DNA of 64,000 bases. Source: Embiotoca jacksoni. Lineage: Eukaryota; Chordata; Actinopteri; Embiotocidae. Under the pieces are notes generated by a model. The model saw only the letters and a program-made list of their open reading frames with translations, did not search any database and was not told the origin of the DNA. Below, one piece after another: positions 12,120-24,469 of the stretch. Position numbers and translations under genes: made by a program. The DNA lies in assembly GCA_022577435.1 (NCBI GenBank), contig JAKOON010000004.1, positions 2,689,001-2,753,000 on the forward strand, read 5' to 3'. The number at the start of each line of letters is the position of its first letter. The first letter of the stretch is position 1.

Positions 12120-15100
12120 CATTTACTGTCTTGCAGAAACACATTTTTGCCCGAGCCTTGATTGAGGATATGACAGTAAGGGCAAAGATTGATACACTCA
12201 TGTACAAAAATTCAGAATCTTTCATTTTTAAGGTTTGATAGTGCATCAGTAGGTATTTCATGTAATTATCTGCCCTTTATTTAGCTATGTTAATAACTTT
12301 AATCTGCTTAATATTTGTATTTAACTATCCATAAATGGTCAACAAATGATGTGTATGTCCTGCTAAATTTACTAACACATGACTGACAGTAGATGGAAAA
12401 TATGAAGTTGTTGTGGGCATACATTGTAGAAAGGTTAGATTTTTTTTTAAAAGAACTGGAGGTTGTTATTTGTTGAGTTGTTTATGTTATTATGACATCT
12501 TTCAAATTATTCTAAAGGCATACTTGTTTTGTCGAAAGCTGAAACAATCGCTGTCAAAACTCCTGAAGTTTTTTTAGTGGTTGGCTGGATAAATTTGACA
12601 TGTCTCTCAGGAAATCTTGGCAGTCAGCTACAATAGTCTGTCAATTATCCAGTCAACAGTGAACAATTGAAGTTGTGTCTTACATAAATTGTTATGAGCT
12701 TCATCAGTATAAGAGCTGACACATTCTGGCAGAAGGTCATCTCAGTCTTTCTTGCTTGTTAGAAGCTGTGGAGCTGCACTGTACTTAACACAAGGAGGAA
12801 CTTGAAAGAACTGTTTTGATGCACTTGCCACCAGCCCACGGTACACAGCCTTCAGCAAATAACGCTGCTCAGTGTGGTTAATGAGCAAAAGATATGAATG
12901 GTCAAATGTAGTTAATGCTGAGGCATTGGGTTACCACTCTTTGAAGTGCTGCTTTTTGAATATTAATGTTATTCATGACCTATTTGCTACTTTACTTTAT
13001 GGAAATTCCTGATGGCCTTGTTGCCCTGATGCATTCGGAGTGGAGAGGAGAGGAGGCTGGTGCTGGCACAATAACAATATAATTAATAAGGAAGTATATT
13101 CATACACTTCTAAACAAGAACTAACAATATGGCAATAACACTGAATTCGCAGTTCTTCTGGATGTTGAAACGAGTAAAAAAAAATGAACGTCATAGTCAG
13201 AATCTCATTACATTATAACACGTAAAACTCAGGGTGAAGACATTTGTTTGACAGCTTGTATATGGAAGCACTCCCTGGGGTTCAGAAGATGGTTACCCAA
13301 CACCCCCACCTTGCCATCTGTCTAGATCCATTGTAGCTTCTTGTAAATCCCACAAGGATACTCACAGGGTAGAGAGAAAGAAACACAGAAAAGTGCTTTT
13401 AGGAACCACAGCACACCCCCAGCCTGTCACGAGAACTGAGTATGACATGGTGAGTCTCGCTATGCCTTGAACCATACACTGCTTCAAAAGTTATCTTCAA
13501 GTTTGAATATAATACTGCCCGAGTTGCCACCAAGTTTCTTTCAGTGTTTGTAACATCTGCATATATCTCTCTGTCTGAGTCACGCTGTTAAAGGATGACC
13601 AATAAAACTACAGTAACACCTAATTTTACAGCAGCGCTCGGATCACTCTTTCGGTCACGTTAAGTAGAAACGGCTCATGAACAGCAGCACAAGAAAAAGA
13701 GAAGAAATGAAAACACAGAAACAGAACAATACCTTGAAGGTATTTACATGTTTCTATGAAACAGCTTAACGAGAACGATGATTTAAGCGGACAATAGCCT
13801 GAGCCTAACGTGCCAGAGTTTACGATGCAGGTTTTTAAAACCATGCCTGGTGCTGTGAAGTCACTGAACCAGATACCAACAGAAAGTGGAGAGATGAGGG
13901 CCACGGTAGGTTCTCTTGTCACCCCAAGTTTCGCTTCTGCTGCAGTGTCCTTGAGCAGAGACTGAACCCTTTGTTACACAGTAGGTGTTGCGTCATTTAT
14001 CTGACTCAGCGCCCGGACAAAATATTCCAATTCTAAAAAAATGTTAAACCTGTACAATGCCCTTGCTTATATTTCCTGTATGCGGTTTGAGACTCAGTTC
14101 TTGTCAAACGAACATTACAAGAGTGTTATTAGAAATTATAGTTAAGTTCCACCTCCCCCGACTCGTGCCAAAAATACAGCAAAGAGACTTCAGTTTCAAC
14201 AGTGAAGGCGCACCGCACAAATGGTTTCACACACATGAACACACAGCTGCTGCTCCATGTATTGTACCTCCGAGCACAGCAGCGAGATAAGAGGCCTTGG
14301 TGCCGGCTGTAGTGCGCTCAGCTCCTTTCACAAGGTTACGACTGAGGTTTGATGACACTATTTTCATGCACTGCAGATAAAGTCTCTTCCAGCCTGTCCA
14401 CAGAGACTTGACAAAAGGCTATGTCACAAAAAAGATTTCAAAATTTGGCTTAGAAATTGAGATCTTGACCGATAAAGTCTGAATGAATGAAACCGGATCA
14501 AAATAACTAAATAATTGCTGTTATAACTCTCACTGACTATTAATCTGATGTAAAATGATCCACTGTAAAGATTACATCAGGTGTTCAGATTAAATGTTTG
14601 AATGAAGACAGGACAGAAGTACATGTTTTATAAACGCATACGTTGATTATGCACAATTTGTAATTTTTTGACATCTGTTCTGCCCTTTGGAAAAATGCGC
14701 AATGGGAAACATGTGAGGGTAATAATTATTATAATTAGTCTCTCCCACTATAGAAATGTTTAATCAGATTCCCTGCTTCCTGTCAGAAGAACCTAAACAG
14801 TTGAACATTCCCAGGCGAGTGGTTAGTCACCTTCCCCCGGCTGTCAGTTTGATTTTATGAGATGGTCAGGGAAGAGAAAAAGGAAATATGCAACAGTGAA
14901 AGCAGTGGCTTCATTTAAATTCAGGCTGCAACAGTACATGGGCAATCTGTAATAGTCCACTCACACATCGTAGCACTTCATTCAGCCGCTCCATAGCCAA
15001 GTCAGATTTATCTTGGTGTGTGAAAATATAAAATTTTGACGCTTGTAAAGAAGATTGTGTAAAATAATCCAAAATATGACGAGGAATTGTTTTAGCAATG

Positions 15101-16472
15101 TAAATGTTTTCTGTTTAAAGTAGTCTAGATTTTAGATTAAAAAAAATGTATCATCCTGCCCCACAGTTTTGTTCGAATGGTAAGTTGCCTCTCCAGAAAA
15201 CGCGTCGTAACTGTCTCTGATCTTGAGTATAACATCATCGTTCAGGCACAGCTGCTTTTTGGTTGCGAGACTTGTGTCTCTCCGCTCTCTCAACTGAATG
15301 AGGAAACACAAACAGGGCCCTTTCAGGTCACATCTTTTTCAAATCAGTGGGCGACACTGTTCTAGTTGTTCATGCTGGTGTGCTTCATTTATAAGTAAAT
15401 CCACCATGAAAGTAACAACACACAAAAACAAAGATGTGTTGTTTTGATATACAGACATATTTTATTACATATCCACAAATGTGACATGCTGTCCGTCTCA
15501 GCCTGTTTGTTGTCACGATTAAATTACAGGTCAGCAAGCATGCAGTGTCTAATAGTAGTTATAGTGACACTTGAGGCCAAAAAGCCGAGAAGGACATGCC
15601 CTTGATGTGATGAAGAGCCATGAGGAAAAGGAGCTGATGAATAGAGGGTGGATATCGGGCATTGACAGAGGTTAATGCGAGACCAGCGACTCTGCAGGGC
15701 AGCACAAGAGCTGCTCAGTATGCTGGTGATTGAAGGAGGGAAAACATGACACTGAGTGGATCATTTTGAATTGGAGAATATTATTAATTTGTCTTGATGC
15801 TGGCAGGAAATCTCAGAGAATGATATTATGCAAACAGCCAACGGTCTGACATTGTTATACGGCGCACTCAAGAGATATGAAAGCCTCTTATAAACATTTA
15901 TTCACAACATAGCATTTTATTTTGCCTATTGCCAGAGCTTTTCTCTTTGCTCGATGTCAAATATCATTCTCATGTTTAGTGTGAGTATTATAAATGGGAG
16001 GATGAGGAAGGATTTTGTCACTTTTCTCAGGTTGGCAGTCATAAGCCTGGATAAGCCCTCATAAATATTAGTGTGTCTCACACGCACTGTTTCCAGTTGT
16101 TGGAAATATACTGGCAAAATTTTGCGTGTCCCAAATCCAAATCCCCGTCTCTGGGTTTTAAATACCACCCCATCCTAGCCGCGTGGAAATTCTTTTAAAA
16201 TCCGTCTAAAACAATGGACAGCAGCCTGACATGCATTATTAAAAAACATACCGGACACAGATAAATGGCAGTTTATGTTCAAAATGTAAGGCATTAATTA
16301 TTACTGAAGACCTGTAGTTTGGTTGTGAACTGTTTGAGGGGTTCTGAAACAGAAATGTTCAAAGACGAAAAGAGAGGATGAAGGTATTGCCTTGTTGGTT
16401 GGCTGAAGTCCTTGAGGCAAGCATGCATACACTCTGAGTCAATAATTTATGCACCCAGACACACACATTCAA

Positions 16473-16513
<41 letters not shown>

Positions 16514-17770
16514 GTGAGAGAGGGAGAGAAACAGGGCATTGCTTCACAGGAAAATAGAAGACCGAAAAATCTTCAGGGACAGAAACGCAGACTGAGACTA
16601 ACAACTGGAAACCATGCATATGTTGCCAGACGAGAGTCCATTCCCCCTCCACACTGAAAGAAATATCAAGGAGGTTTGCATCAGTCGTATTTCTTCTGTT
16701 TCCATGCTCAATAGAAGATAGCAGAGGTTTTTTTTTTTCTTTTGCTGAATGCTTACAGTCATATGCCGTCTCCACTTGGCCTGACACATCTCTTTGAGCT
16801 TACATAATGTAGATCTGCCCTAATTTTCTCCTTCCCTGGCGAAACTGGGGTCTTCAAGCAGCTCAGCAATATAACACCATCAATCTGACAAACAGAATGA
16901 GTCAAAGGTGATCCACTGTTCGTTGTCTTACACTTTTCAGACATAGATCCTGTGTTTGTCACTCGTGCTTGAATATAATGCCGAGGAAACTCCCTGATCA
17001 TCTTTTATGCACGATGTGTACAATTTCGGGATAAGCAAAAGGACAGTAATCACATATATGACAAAAATCGGAGTTTCAGACGTGTTCAAACTCCGTGCTG
17101 ACATCGCACTTCTAACTCTGGATTGTTTTTCTGTGTCAGGTAATTGGATGTTTCCATGGATACTGGGCTTCCAGAAAAGCTATTTCTGCAAAGAATGTCT
17201 GCTAGCATATGCATGCAGATGTGTTCCAACTGCACAGCTATTGTAAGGTCAGGTCTTCAGTGTTAAACACACCCACCACAAATACATCCTTCGTTGCTAC
17301 GAGAAGCTCCATATCCAGCATTTTGAACTCAAACATGACCAAGAAACTCAATTTTGTAACACTGCCCGAGGCCTGTTCGTCTTCTGCTGTTTGTGCAGCT
17401 GTTCCAACACTTGGGGCATCAGATAACCATTTCATTTATGCATGACATAATTGATCGTGTAAGTGTTTGGTCAAAGTTACTTTGAGTGTGACAAGAGTAA
17501 AACTCTGCCATCATCACTAACTTGTGCCATCTTGTTGTTGATTATGTAACGCAGACCTTTCTCATTATTTCCCATTTGTCTAAATGCAATGACAGACACT
17601 TGATCTGAACATTTGAAGTAGATATTGTAATTTCAGTAATGTTCTGAAAATGCCAATGGCTTTCTGCAACATTTTAACATCTGTCCTCCCTGTGCGCTGA
17701 CATTTCCACAAACAACATGGTTCAGAGTGTGAAGGGAAGACAAATACAACAGTGTATCAAATGAATGCAT
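12120..17770. other. Gene-free intergenic DNA
   Basis: No gene supported. Open frames are short, without domains, and often overlap on opposite strands. A CA microsatellite at about 16.48 kb is the only clear repeat. The remainder reads as ordinary AT-rich non-coding DNA downstream of slitrk5. Confidence 0.55.
16475..16511. repeat. (CA)n microsatellite
   Basis: About 18 uninterrupted CA units, flanked by imperfect CA-rich sequence to the left. Confidence 0.95.
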
Positions 17771-17774
17771 ATCT

Positions 17775-20700
17775 TTTATTCATTAGCTAACAACTAAAGA
17801 AACAGCACATTGTAGATATATTTAACCCACATATTCCTAGTTGTACTGTGTTTTTGCAATAAAAGACCAGGTTTTTGCTTTTCAAAGATGGTGCAGGTTT
17901 GCATGAAAAATAAATGCTGATGAAGTGTTCTATTTACAAATCAGAGGTTGACACAGAAAGTCTCTGTTTCATGTGGAAACCGAACGAAACAAATAAAGCG
18001 AACATAAAGAGTTGGAATAAGAATAAGACACTGACTTCACCTCTTCTTCTTTGCAAATTCAACATCTGCACATAGTACACACAGAACAGTCACATTTCAA
18101 TTTAACATATTTTTGGAATATTGGTATTTGTAGTCTCACGTGACAAAAAAGTCTGCATTTGGTTAATGATTACAAAAATCTGGACAAGAAAACAAAACAA
18201 AAAATTCTGTTATATTATATACAGTGAATACTGTCTTTCATTACACGGTTGCCTTTGCAAAATTCTACAAATTGAAAGAAACTTCATGATATATAAAATG
18301 TTAAAAGTTTGAAATCTTCCTCCGACTACTACATTATATGCCCTTTAAGTAATGTATCATTTACTTATCTGTAGCATTAGTGTGGATGTACAAAATTTAC
18401 GACACGTATAGTAAAAGAATTATCAATTTGAGAACTGAAAAAATTCAACTAAATGCCAGCCAGTGTTCACAACAAAAAACATTTTGTGTGTATCTGTCTG
18501 TGCATGTTTACAGTGTTTTCACCACTAGGTTCACAGCAATATACAGCATTGATTACAGACACACCTGTGTAGGTACACATCATGCTTCACTGTGTCAATT
18601 CAGTTCATTTGATCTAACACATCTCCAAAAAGCAGAAACAGGTCAAGTGACAAAATAATCAGAAAATGACTTCGGACATATGAAAGGCAACACACCAAGA
18701 CTGTATCCTTGGTAAACAGCATGACTAATGCTGCACTGTAATATTCTGTGACATGCAGACAGGGTCCAGATAAACATGTCCTCCAAATAGCTGAGTTAAG
18801 ATTTCAGGTTCAGTGCATAATACTGCATATGATGTGAATTTACTGTATGTATTAAACTCCCAGGGAAAGTCACATTTCTTGGCTTAAACTATTTACCCAG
18901 AAATTGGTTAAATTACATTATGGCTGGATGATGTGCTTAGTTTCCCTTAGAGCATAGAAAGTTTTTATGCATGAAGACTACTATCCATTCAGCTGCTGCA
19001 TTCATCTGTTGTGCTTTTCAGTGTGAGAGCTAAAGCTCAAGCACATCTTCACACGTGTTACACTACCCATCAATTCCTCCCTGAAAAAGAGAGAAACAGA
19101 AACTGCTAATTGCAATCAAATTGCCTGTTTTCATTATGACCCAAAACCAAACAGATGAAACCAACAATGCCAAGTAGTGAGACAGCATTTTCTCTCATGC
19201 AATACACAAAAATCCACTCAGTACTCCCTTAAAATCACATGTGATTAAAAATATATGAGGTTTTAGAATAAATGAATAATACAAACAGTGGTACAAAAGT
19301 ACCTCTGAATATTTATGTTAAATTTGAAATGAACAGTTATGGGATGTGATAGTATTATTTAATATCATGTTTATGGGAGTCAGTTGGTGACTGAACAATG
19401 GGCATTTTGTACAGATTGTCTAAGTATAATCTATATCTATGCATAGTGCAAGACTTAACATATGTAACCTGTATGCACTTTTCAAACCCATTTCTATGGC
19501 TATATGCACGTGTTACTATGTTGTGCATCTCAGAAAGTGACATCATTGTTGACCTGTAGAAGTCAATAGTGCATTTTTCATAAAAAGAAAAAAAAAAAAT
19601 CATCGAATAAATAAATGAGAAAAAGCTCAATATTCATATTTGTTTGTATAAAAATATGCAGTCATTTAAAATATGTTTATATAGGCCTCAACTGAATTTC
19701 CAAACTGACAAATATGGAGATATATCAGAGTCCCATTGTATTGTAAATCTATTCAAATGTGTTGTAACTTGATCATAATTGTAGATGTATTCAGTATATA
19801 ACATTTTTGTTTTGCTGTACCCTTCTGGGTGTCAAAGTTTGCATATATATTACTTTTTTCATTTGTGGACTGCTTTGGTAGTGGTACAAGTAATGAGACT
19901 ATGTTCATGTCAAATGCGAGAAACTGCATTTGTACAAATTTGTAATATATAAAATAGAACTAGTTAAAGCTCATTGTCCTTTAGTTCTAATAAATCTGAA
20001 TACAGCTGTAATTATAATCTTTTAGTTACAACATTTTTGAGTGCATTTATAATACATTACATTTGAACTCGATACAAGTGCAACATGTGTCCTTAATCCA
20101 CAAGTGCTGTTGGTTTGGAGATGAGGACCACCACTGATTTTTCACTGTTTATGCATTTGGCCAGTTTTTTAGGGTATTAATGATTATTCTCCTAGAAAAA
20201 GAGAGCAGAGATTTACTGGTCTCATAATCCGTGATTTCAGATATTCCATTAGAATTAGTTTCATGATCTACTGCACTTAATATTATGATCCCACAGCTTT
20301 ACATCCTGGAGGACAAACTGCCGGACTAAATGCATCTGGCTCACATTTTCCAAACAGATATACAGACCACGTGACTTTTGTCTACACCTACATGCAGGTC
20401 ATCTTCATGGTTAGTGATAAATCTACCAGCAGAATACATTTGATTTAGTCACACATATGAGCTTTGTTTGCGAACAAATTCAAAAAGACAGAATTGGCAA
20501 GGCATTCATGTATCCGTGACAAATAAATGGTTTATTTTGGGACAGGAACATGTCGTCTGCATGGCTCATTACCACTCATAAAATGCAGCTAATTTGAGAG
20601 TTAAAGCTCAGTCTCACATTATTGTCAATGATACAGCTCCAGGATGTATTTTATGATGGGATGAGTCACAGGAGCCCTGAATGTGTGGTTGCTTGTTCAT

Positions 20701-20955
20701 ATTTACACATTTAAACCAAACTGTTTCACAACACAGGGATTAAGTGTTAAGTGATACTCTGAAATGAGCAGTGTCCCCCTTAATTACTCACTTCTGTAGG
20801 GCATGACTCCCAGAAATGCATTCTGTAGCTCACAATGTACTGTACTCAGTTGAGAAAACAATAATGCCTGTTTTTTAAAAACCTCTTTTTACTCCTGATT
20901 AAAATGGAAACGTTGCACAAATGTGTCCACTCTGGCCATCTGTTGGCCAAGTCCT
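17775..20955 (-). other. slitrk5: Probable slitrk5 3' UTR
   Basis: This AT-rich stretch has no recognisable repeat and lies directly after the slitrk5 stop codon on the minus strand. Minus-strand AATAAA polyadenylation signals lie at 20531-20536 (about 420 bases after the stop) and at 17775-17780 (about 3.2 kb after). The distal one is followed by a GT-rich stretch on the minus strand (GTTGTTTGTGG), as expected downstream of a cleavage site. Which signal is used cannot be decided from sequence. Long 3' UTRs are common in neuronal genes, and the low repeat content fits but does not prove the longer form. Confidence 0.4.
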
Positions 20956-23559
20956 TTAAAACTGAGTGAATGTAGTTCGTTTTTCCAGAACCTCAAGGTA
21001 GTCTGGATCAATATGGAGCTTTGCTTTCAGTTCCCAGTACTCGCTCCTGTTGGGCTCCACATAAACAGTACTTGGTGTTGCACAATAGAGTATCGTCTGT
21101 TGTATTCTCTCTGGGTGGACGTATTGATGCCTTGCATCAAAGTCTGAGGTATACTGATTCGAGGAGTGCGCTGTATGCCTGCACGGCAATGTATTGCTGT
21201 AGCGCCTGTGCTTGTCAGGCTCAAGCACATCTCTATAGTAGCATGGATCATCTCGGTGAGGGGTGGCGGGTTTGTTAAGAGGCTCTGGAGTGGTGGTACT
21301 GTACTCTGAGCTTATTACATTACTGGCTGCCTCCTCATCCGAGTTCCCCAGAAAAGCACCGCTCAACTCATCAAAGTCTCGAAATCCATCCACCGATTTG
21401 TTGTCCGTCGGGGTGTGGGCAGTAGTTCTGCTGGTGGATTCTGTGGGAGGTGGGATATACTCGTACACGTGTCCAGCAGATGTTCTGACTTTGGGGATGG
21501 ATCCCTTTTTGTAAAGGCCATATTCTATGTTGAGGGAGCTAATGCAAGCATTCATGGAGATATTCTGCTCCTTCTGGCTCTTCTGGTGTCTTTTTTTCAT
21601 CGCCACAAACAATCCCGCAGCCACAAACACAGACATAATGAAGATGAGGAGAAGGGCAAGAATCATCACAGATAAAGGAATGGTGCCATATTGAGTGTCA
21701 GAGTCCAAGGATGTTTCTATGGTGATAGTGCTGCCAGGAAAAGATTCTTCAGACGGCGGAATCATAGAGGCAAGTATATCAGAGTTATTAGGGCAGAAAT
21801 TAGTTGTCTTGATGTATCGCATATCCTCTCCAGCGAGTTTCTTCGGGGAGCCACAGATGACATTGTTTACAACTGTGCCTGTGCTAAGCTGCTCTAACCA
21901 CATCTTCAACTCCAGTATGCTACAAGAGCAGTCCCAGGGATTCTCAAACAAATCGACTTGTACCAGTGCTGTAAGCTGATCTAGTACACCACTGACTGGC
22001 AGATATCGCAGATGGTTGTTGCGAAGATTTAGTCTGGCTAATGTCAGGCCAGCAAATGTTCCCTCTGGTAAAGTTTTCAGGAGGTTATTGTTCAGAAAAA
22101 GAAGCTGAAGTTTGGGTACATGCAGAAAGGTGTCAGAGGTAACCTCTTTAATTACATTGTACTCCAAATATAAGAACTGTAGGCTCTCTAACCCATAAAA
22201 CATATCAGCTGCAAGTCGGTCTATCAAATTCCCGTTAAGGTAAAGTCTTCGTAGATGTGTCAGATCGCCAAAAGCTTTGTCATGAACGCGAGCTATTCGA
22301 TTGTTACCAAGATGGAGCAAATCTAATCCAGTGGCCTCGATAAAATCGGATCTACGCACCACAGGGATGTAATTCCCTGTGAGATACATCTTTTTGGGAT
22401 TGTAAGGTTTGGGACTTAAGTCGGAGATTTGCTCGATCTTTCGCTCCTGGCAGTTCACATTCAGGCCAAGGTCAGAAATCTGAAGATTGCAGGTGCAGGC
22501 AGCGGGGCAGTCTAAAGGCACGGGGGATTTAGTCTGATATGAAATAATTTGGCCATAATTTTGTGGTTTGTTAGACGGGATGCGAGCAGTGGGTCTTGAC
22601 TTTAATTTGGCTGACTGCCGAGGTCCCTTCGTGGGTCTTGATGAGGATCGTGCAATTCCGGATGAGGTGAAGGAGGCTGTTACTAAAGTTGGCGTGGTCC
22701 TATAGTATGCATCAGTGCTCAAATGTGGCAGCGGTGGCATCTCGTATTCAGCGATTGCTCTCCTCGGGCACAATTCTTGTTTTGAAACCTCATCAAGATC
22801 TCTGCCATGAAGCCGAAAAGGGAACTCGCAGACGACATCACCAACCAGAGCTGTGTATGATATGCTCTCAAGCCATGTTTTAAGAGCAATCAACTCGCAA
22901 GAGCAGTTCCACGGGTTCTCCTCCAGCTGTAACTCCACGACACTGTTCATGTGCTCCAGCAGACCTGTGTAGGGAAGCACTTTCAGCTGATTCCCCCTCA
23001 AGTCTAAATGAGTCAGAGGTACATACTGGAAAATGTTTACAGGCAGAGTAGATATCAAATTGTCATTTAGAATCAGGACCTCCAGATGCCGAAGTCTGCT
23101 GAAGGCATTTGGCACCACATGAGTGATATAATTATAATCAATTTGTAGATATTCCAGACTTTCAAGGCCAAAGAAAAATTCCTCCTTCAAGGCATCGATT
23201 TTGTTATTGTTTAGATGTAATCGTTTTAATCCTTGTAGTCCATTAAAAGCTCCAGCTTCAACATCAGATATTTCATTATTTCCCAGATGTAAAATTGTAA
23301 GTCCTTTGTACTCGACAAAATCATTGGCAGATAGCTTTTTCAGAAGATTCCCAGTAAGCAGCAGATGATATTGAGAGAAGTGCACTGGGTTTATGTCCGA
23401 GAGACTTACAATTCCTCTGTTTTCACAGCACACCGTAAGTATCCCTTCTCTCTCCTCACAGGCACACAGTCCTTGACATATTTCTCCATAATGGCCAAAC
23501 ATCTCAACAGTGCATACTGATGTTGCAATCAGCAAAACATATGGAATCCAAAGATGCAT
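20956..23559 (-). CDS. slitrk5: SLIT and NTRK-like protein 5 (Slitrk5)
   Basis: Type I neuronal membrane protein of 867 residues. SLITRK proteins act at synapses as adhesion partners of presynaptic receptor phosphatases and control neurite growth. A hydrophobic signal peptide (residues 1 to about 20) is followed by two leucine-rich-repeat arrays. The first has a Cys-rich N-cap at 27-45, repeats at about 62-205 and a C-cap with NPWNCSC at 215-265. The second has an N-cap at 351-370, repeats at about 386-530 and a C-cap with NPWDCSC at 539-592. One membrane helix lies at about 627-652, and the tail ends in the conserved DPDYLEVLEK block (Tyr854). It matches SLITRK5 rather than other paralogues in RLHGRDLDEVSKQELCPRR, in SYQTKSPVP before the second array, and in the C-terminus (VEPN.SEY). 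The start was chosen because the frame upstream of codon 1 crosses a strong splice acceptor at 23613-23614. The coding sequence is intronless, as is usual for SLITRKs. Whether this is a teleost a or b copy cannot be told. Confidence 0.97.
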   Translation of the reverse strand: MHLWIPYVLLIATSVCTVEMFGHYGEICQGLCACEEREGILTVCCENRGIVSLSDINPVHFSQYHLLLTGNLLKKLSANDFVEYKGLTILHLGNNEISDVEAGAFNGLQGLKRLHLNNNKIDALKEEFFFGLESLEYLQIDYNYITHVVPNAFSRLRHLEVLILNDNLISTLPVNIFQYVPLTHLDLRGNQLKVLPYTGLLEHMNSVVELQLEENPWNCSCELIALKTWLESISYTALVGDVVCEFPFRLHGRDLDEVSKQELCPRRAIAEYEMPPLPHLSTDAYYRTTPTLVTASFTSSGIARSSSRPTKGPRQSAKLKSRPTARIPSNKPQNYGQIISYQTKSPVPLDCPAACTCNLQISDLGLNVNCQERKIEQISDLSPKPYNPKKMYLTGNYIPVVRRSDFIEATGLDLLHLGNNRIARVHDKAFGDLTHLRRLYLNGNLIDRLAADMFYGLESLQFLYLEYNVIKEVTSDTFLHVPKLQLLFLNNNLLKTLPEGTFAGLTLARLNLRNNHLRYLPVSGVLDQLTALVQVDLFENPWDCSCSILELKMWLEQLSTGTVVNNVICGSPKKLAGEDMRYIKTTNFCPNNSDILASMIPPSEESFPGSTITIETSLDSDTQYGTIPLSVMILALLLIFIMSVFVAAGLFVAMKKRHQKSQKEQNISMNACISSLNIEYGLYKKGSIPKVRTSAGHVYEYIPPPTESTSRTTAHTPTDNKSVDGFRDFDELSGAFLGNSDEEAASNVISSEYSTTTPEPLNKPATPHRDDPCYYRDVLEPDKHRRYSNTLPCRHTAHSSNQYTSDFDARHQYVHPERIQQTILYCATPSTVYVEPNRSEYWELKAKLHIDPDYLEVLEKRTTFTQF

Positions 23560-23612
23560 TTTCCTGCAAATGACGGCCAAGCTCACAGTCCTCACAGTAT
23601 CCTCAATGTCAT
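23560..23612 (-). other. slitrk5: slitrk5 5' UTR, part in the coding exon
   Basis: The minus-strand sequence CTTTTATTTCTAG ends at 23613, a good polypyrimidine tract plus AG acceptor. The coding exon would therefore start at 23612 with 53 bases of leader. Its first three bases are ATG, opening a six-codon upstream frame (ATG ACA TTG AGG ATA CTG TGA, 23612-23592) that stops 32 bases before the main start. The main start context, GGAAAATGC, has a favourable A at -3. Confidence 0.7.
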
Positions 23613-24059
23613 CTAGAAATAAAAGACATAGATGGTGATGTAAAACAAGCAGGCTGCAATGAAAGCAACTTCCACTCAAGAGGCTCTAGTCGGCATGAGT
23701 CAAAGCTTCATTTGCTGTTAGCCAGAGGTAACTTCTGTCTGTGTGGCTGCTGATTTAAAAATGGCTCAAACAAAGCAGGATAGAAAGCAACTCCTTCAAG
23801 CAATGTAAATAACAAAAAAGCAAGGTCAAAGCAAGACACGGGCACAAAACAATGGTCTAAACCCGCGGTGAGGGGCAGCCACATCGCATTTGCTTGTAGA
23901 GACACGAAAATGCAATTAAAAAAAAATACAGCTTTTTGAATGTATGTAAATTACAGATGGTTAGCTGGATTCCTGCATCACAGATCACAATGTAAGCCTT
24001 GTCACAGATAAAGGCGGCTTGCATAATTGGTGCCGAACTCTCGGGTGGAATATACATAC
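23613..24059 (-). other. slitrk5: slitrk5 5' UTR intron
   Basis: A 447-bp interval with a consensus donor on the minus strand (GAG|GTATGT, intron beginning at 24059) and the acceptor TTTATTTCTAG at 23613. A single intron in the 5' leader ahead of an intronless coding exon is the known SLITRK gene layout. No transcript evidence is available, and another donor could be used. Confidence 0.6.
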
Positions 24060-24287
24060 CTCACGCACATTGATGGAGATGTGGGCTCGTTAGGGACGTC
24101 AGCGCATCTTTTTATGTTTAATCCGTCAAAACGAAACAGGAAACACGATCTGTTTTACGCGAGCGCGTTCGTCGTCGCTAATGCACAGGAGAGGATGAAA
24201 GAAATGCTGATCAACCATAACTGCCAACTGCTTCTCTTTCACCACGCTGTGCCGGAGGAGACGCGGCTATGCCTGGTAGCGAAGTTG

Positions 24288-24332
24288 CTTTTCCTCCCTC
24301 TCTCCCTCCCTCTCTCTCCCGGTCTCTGTGGA
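24288..24332. repeat. (CCCT/CT)n polypyrimidine tract
   Basis: Almost pure C/T on the plus strand (TCCCTC and CTCTC units), read as GA-rich on the slitrk5 transcribed strand. It lies inside the putative leader or promoter. Confidence 0.8.
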
Positions 24333-24423
24333 CTCACTCAGCCTCTCACTCGGTGGTCGGGAGGATGTCAAGTCATTTCATGCACAAAAGAATCAGCTCA
24401 CTGGAGCATCATTGCGAAATACC

Positions 24424-24444
24424 TCCCCCCCCCCCCTCCCCCCC
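24424..24444. repeat. Poly-C tract
   Basis: Two runs of C (13 and 7) separated by a single T, upstream of slitrk5. Confidence 0.9.
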
Positions 24445-24469
24445 AAAGATCCAGAAGATGTTGACCCAG

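Larger units (their letters stand above)
24060..24460 (-). promoter_or_regulatory. slitrk5: Putative slitrk5 leader exon and promoter region
   Basis: The region upstream of the inferred donor is richer in CpG than its surroundings (clusters near 24090-24180 and 24255-24290). It carries a purine-rich GA tract on the minus strand (24288-24332) and a poly-C/poly-G tract (24424-24444). These features suit a 5' leader and promoter. There is no clear TATA box; a TTTTAAG word at about 24470-24480 is too weak to call. The transcription start is not determined. Confidence 0.45.

Noticed and set aside
21021..22883. Plus-strand open frames opposite slitrk5
   Set aside because: Antisense shadows of a well-supported coding exon with no independent evidence; the same applies to plus-strand frames over 59938-62147 opposite pcdh17.
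23560..23679. Upstream extension of the slitrk5 frame to an ATG at 23679 (40 extra residues)
   Set aside because: It crosses a strong splice acceptor, and the extra residues do not resemble a family N-terminus. The signal peptide begins at the 23559 ATG.
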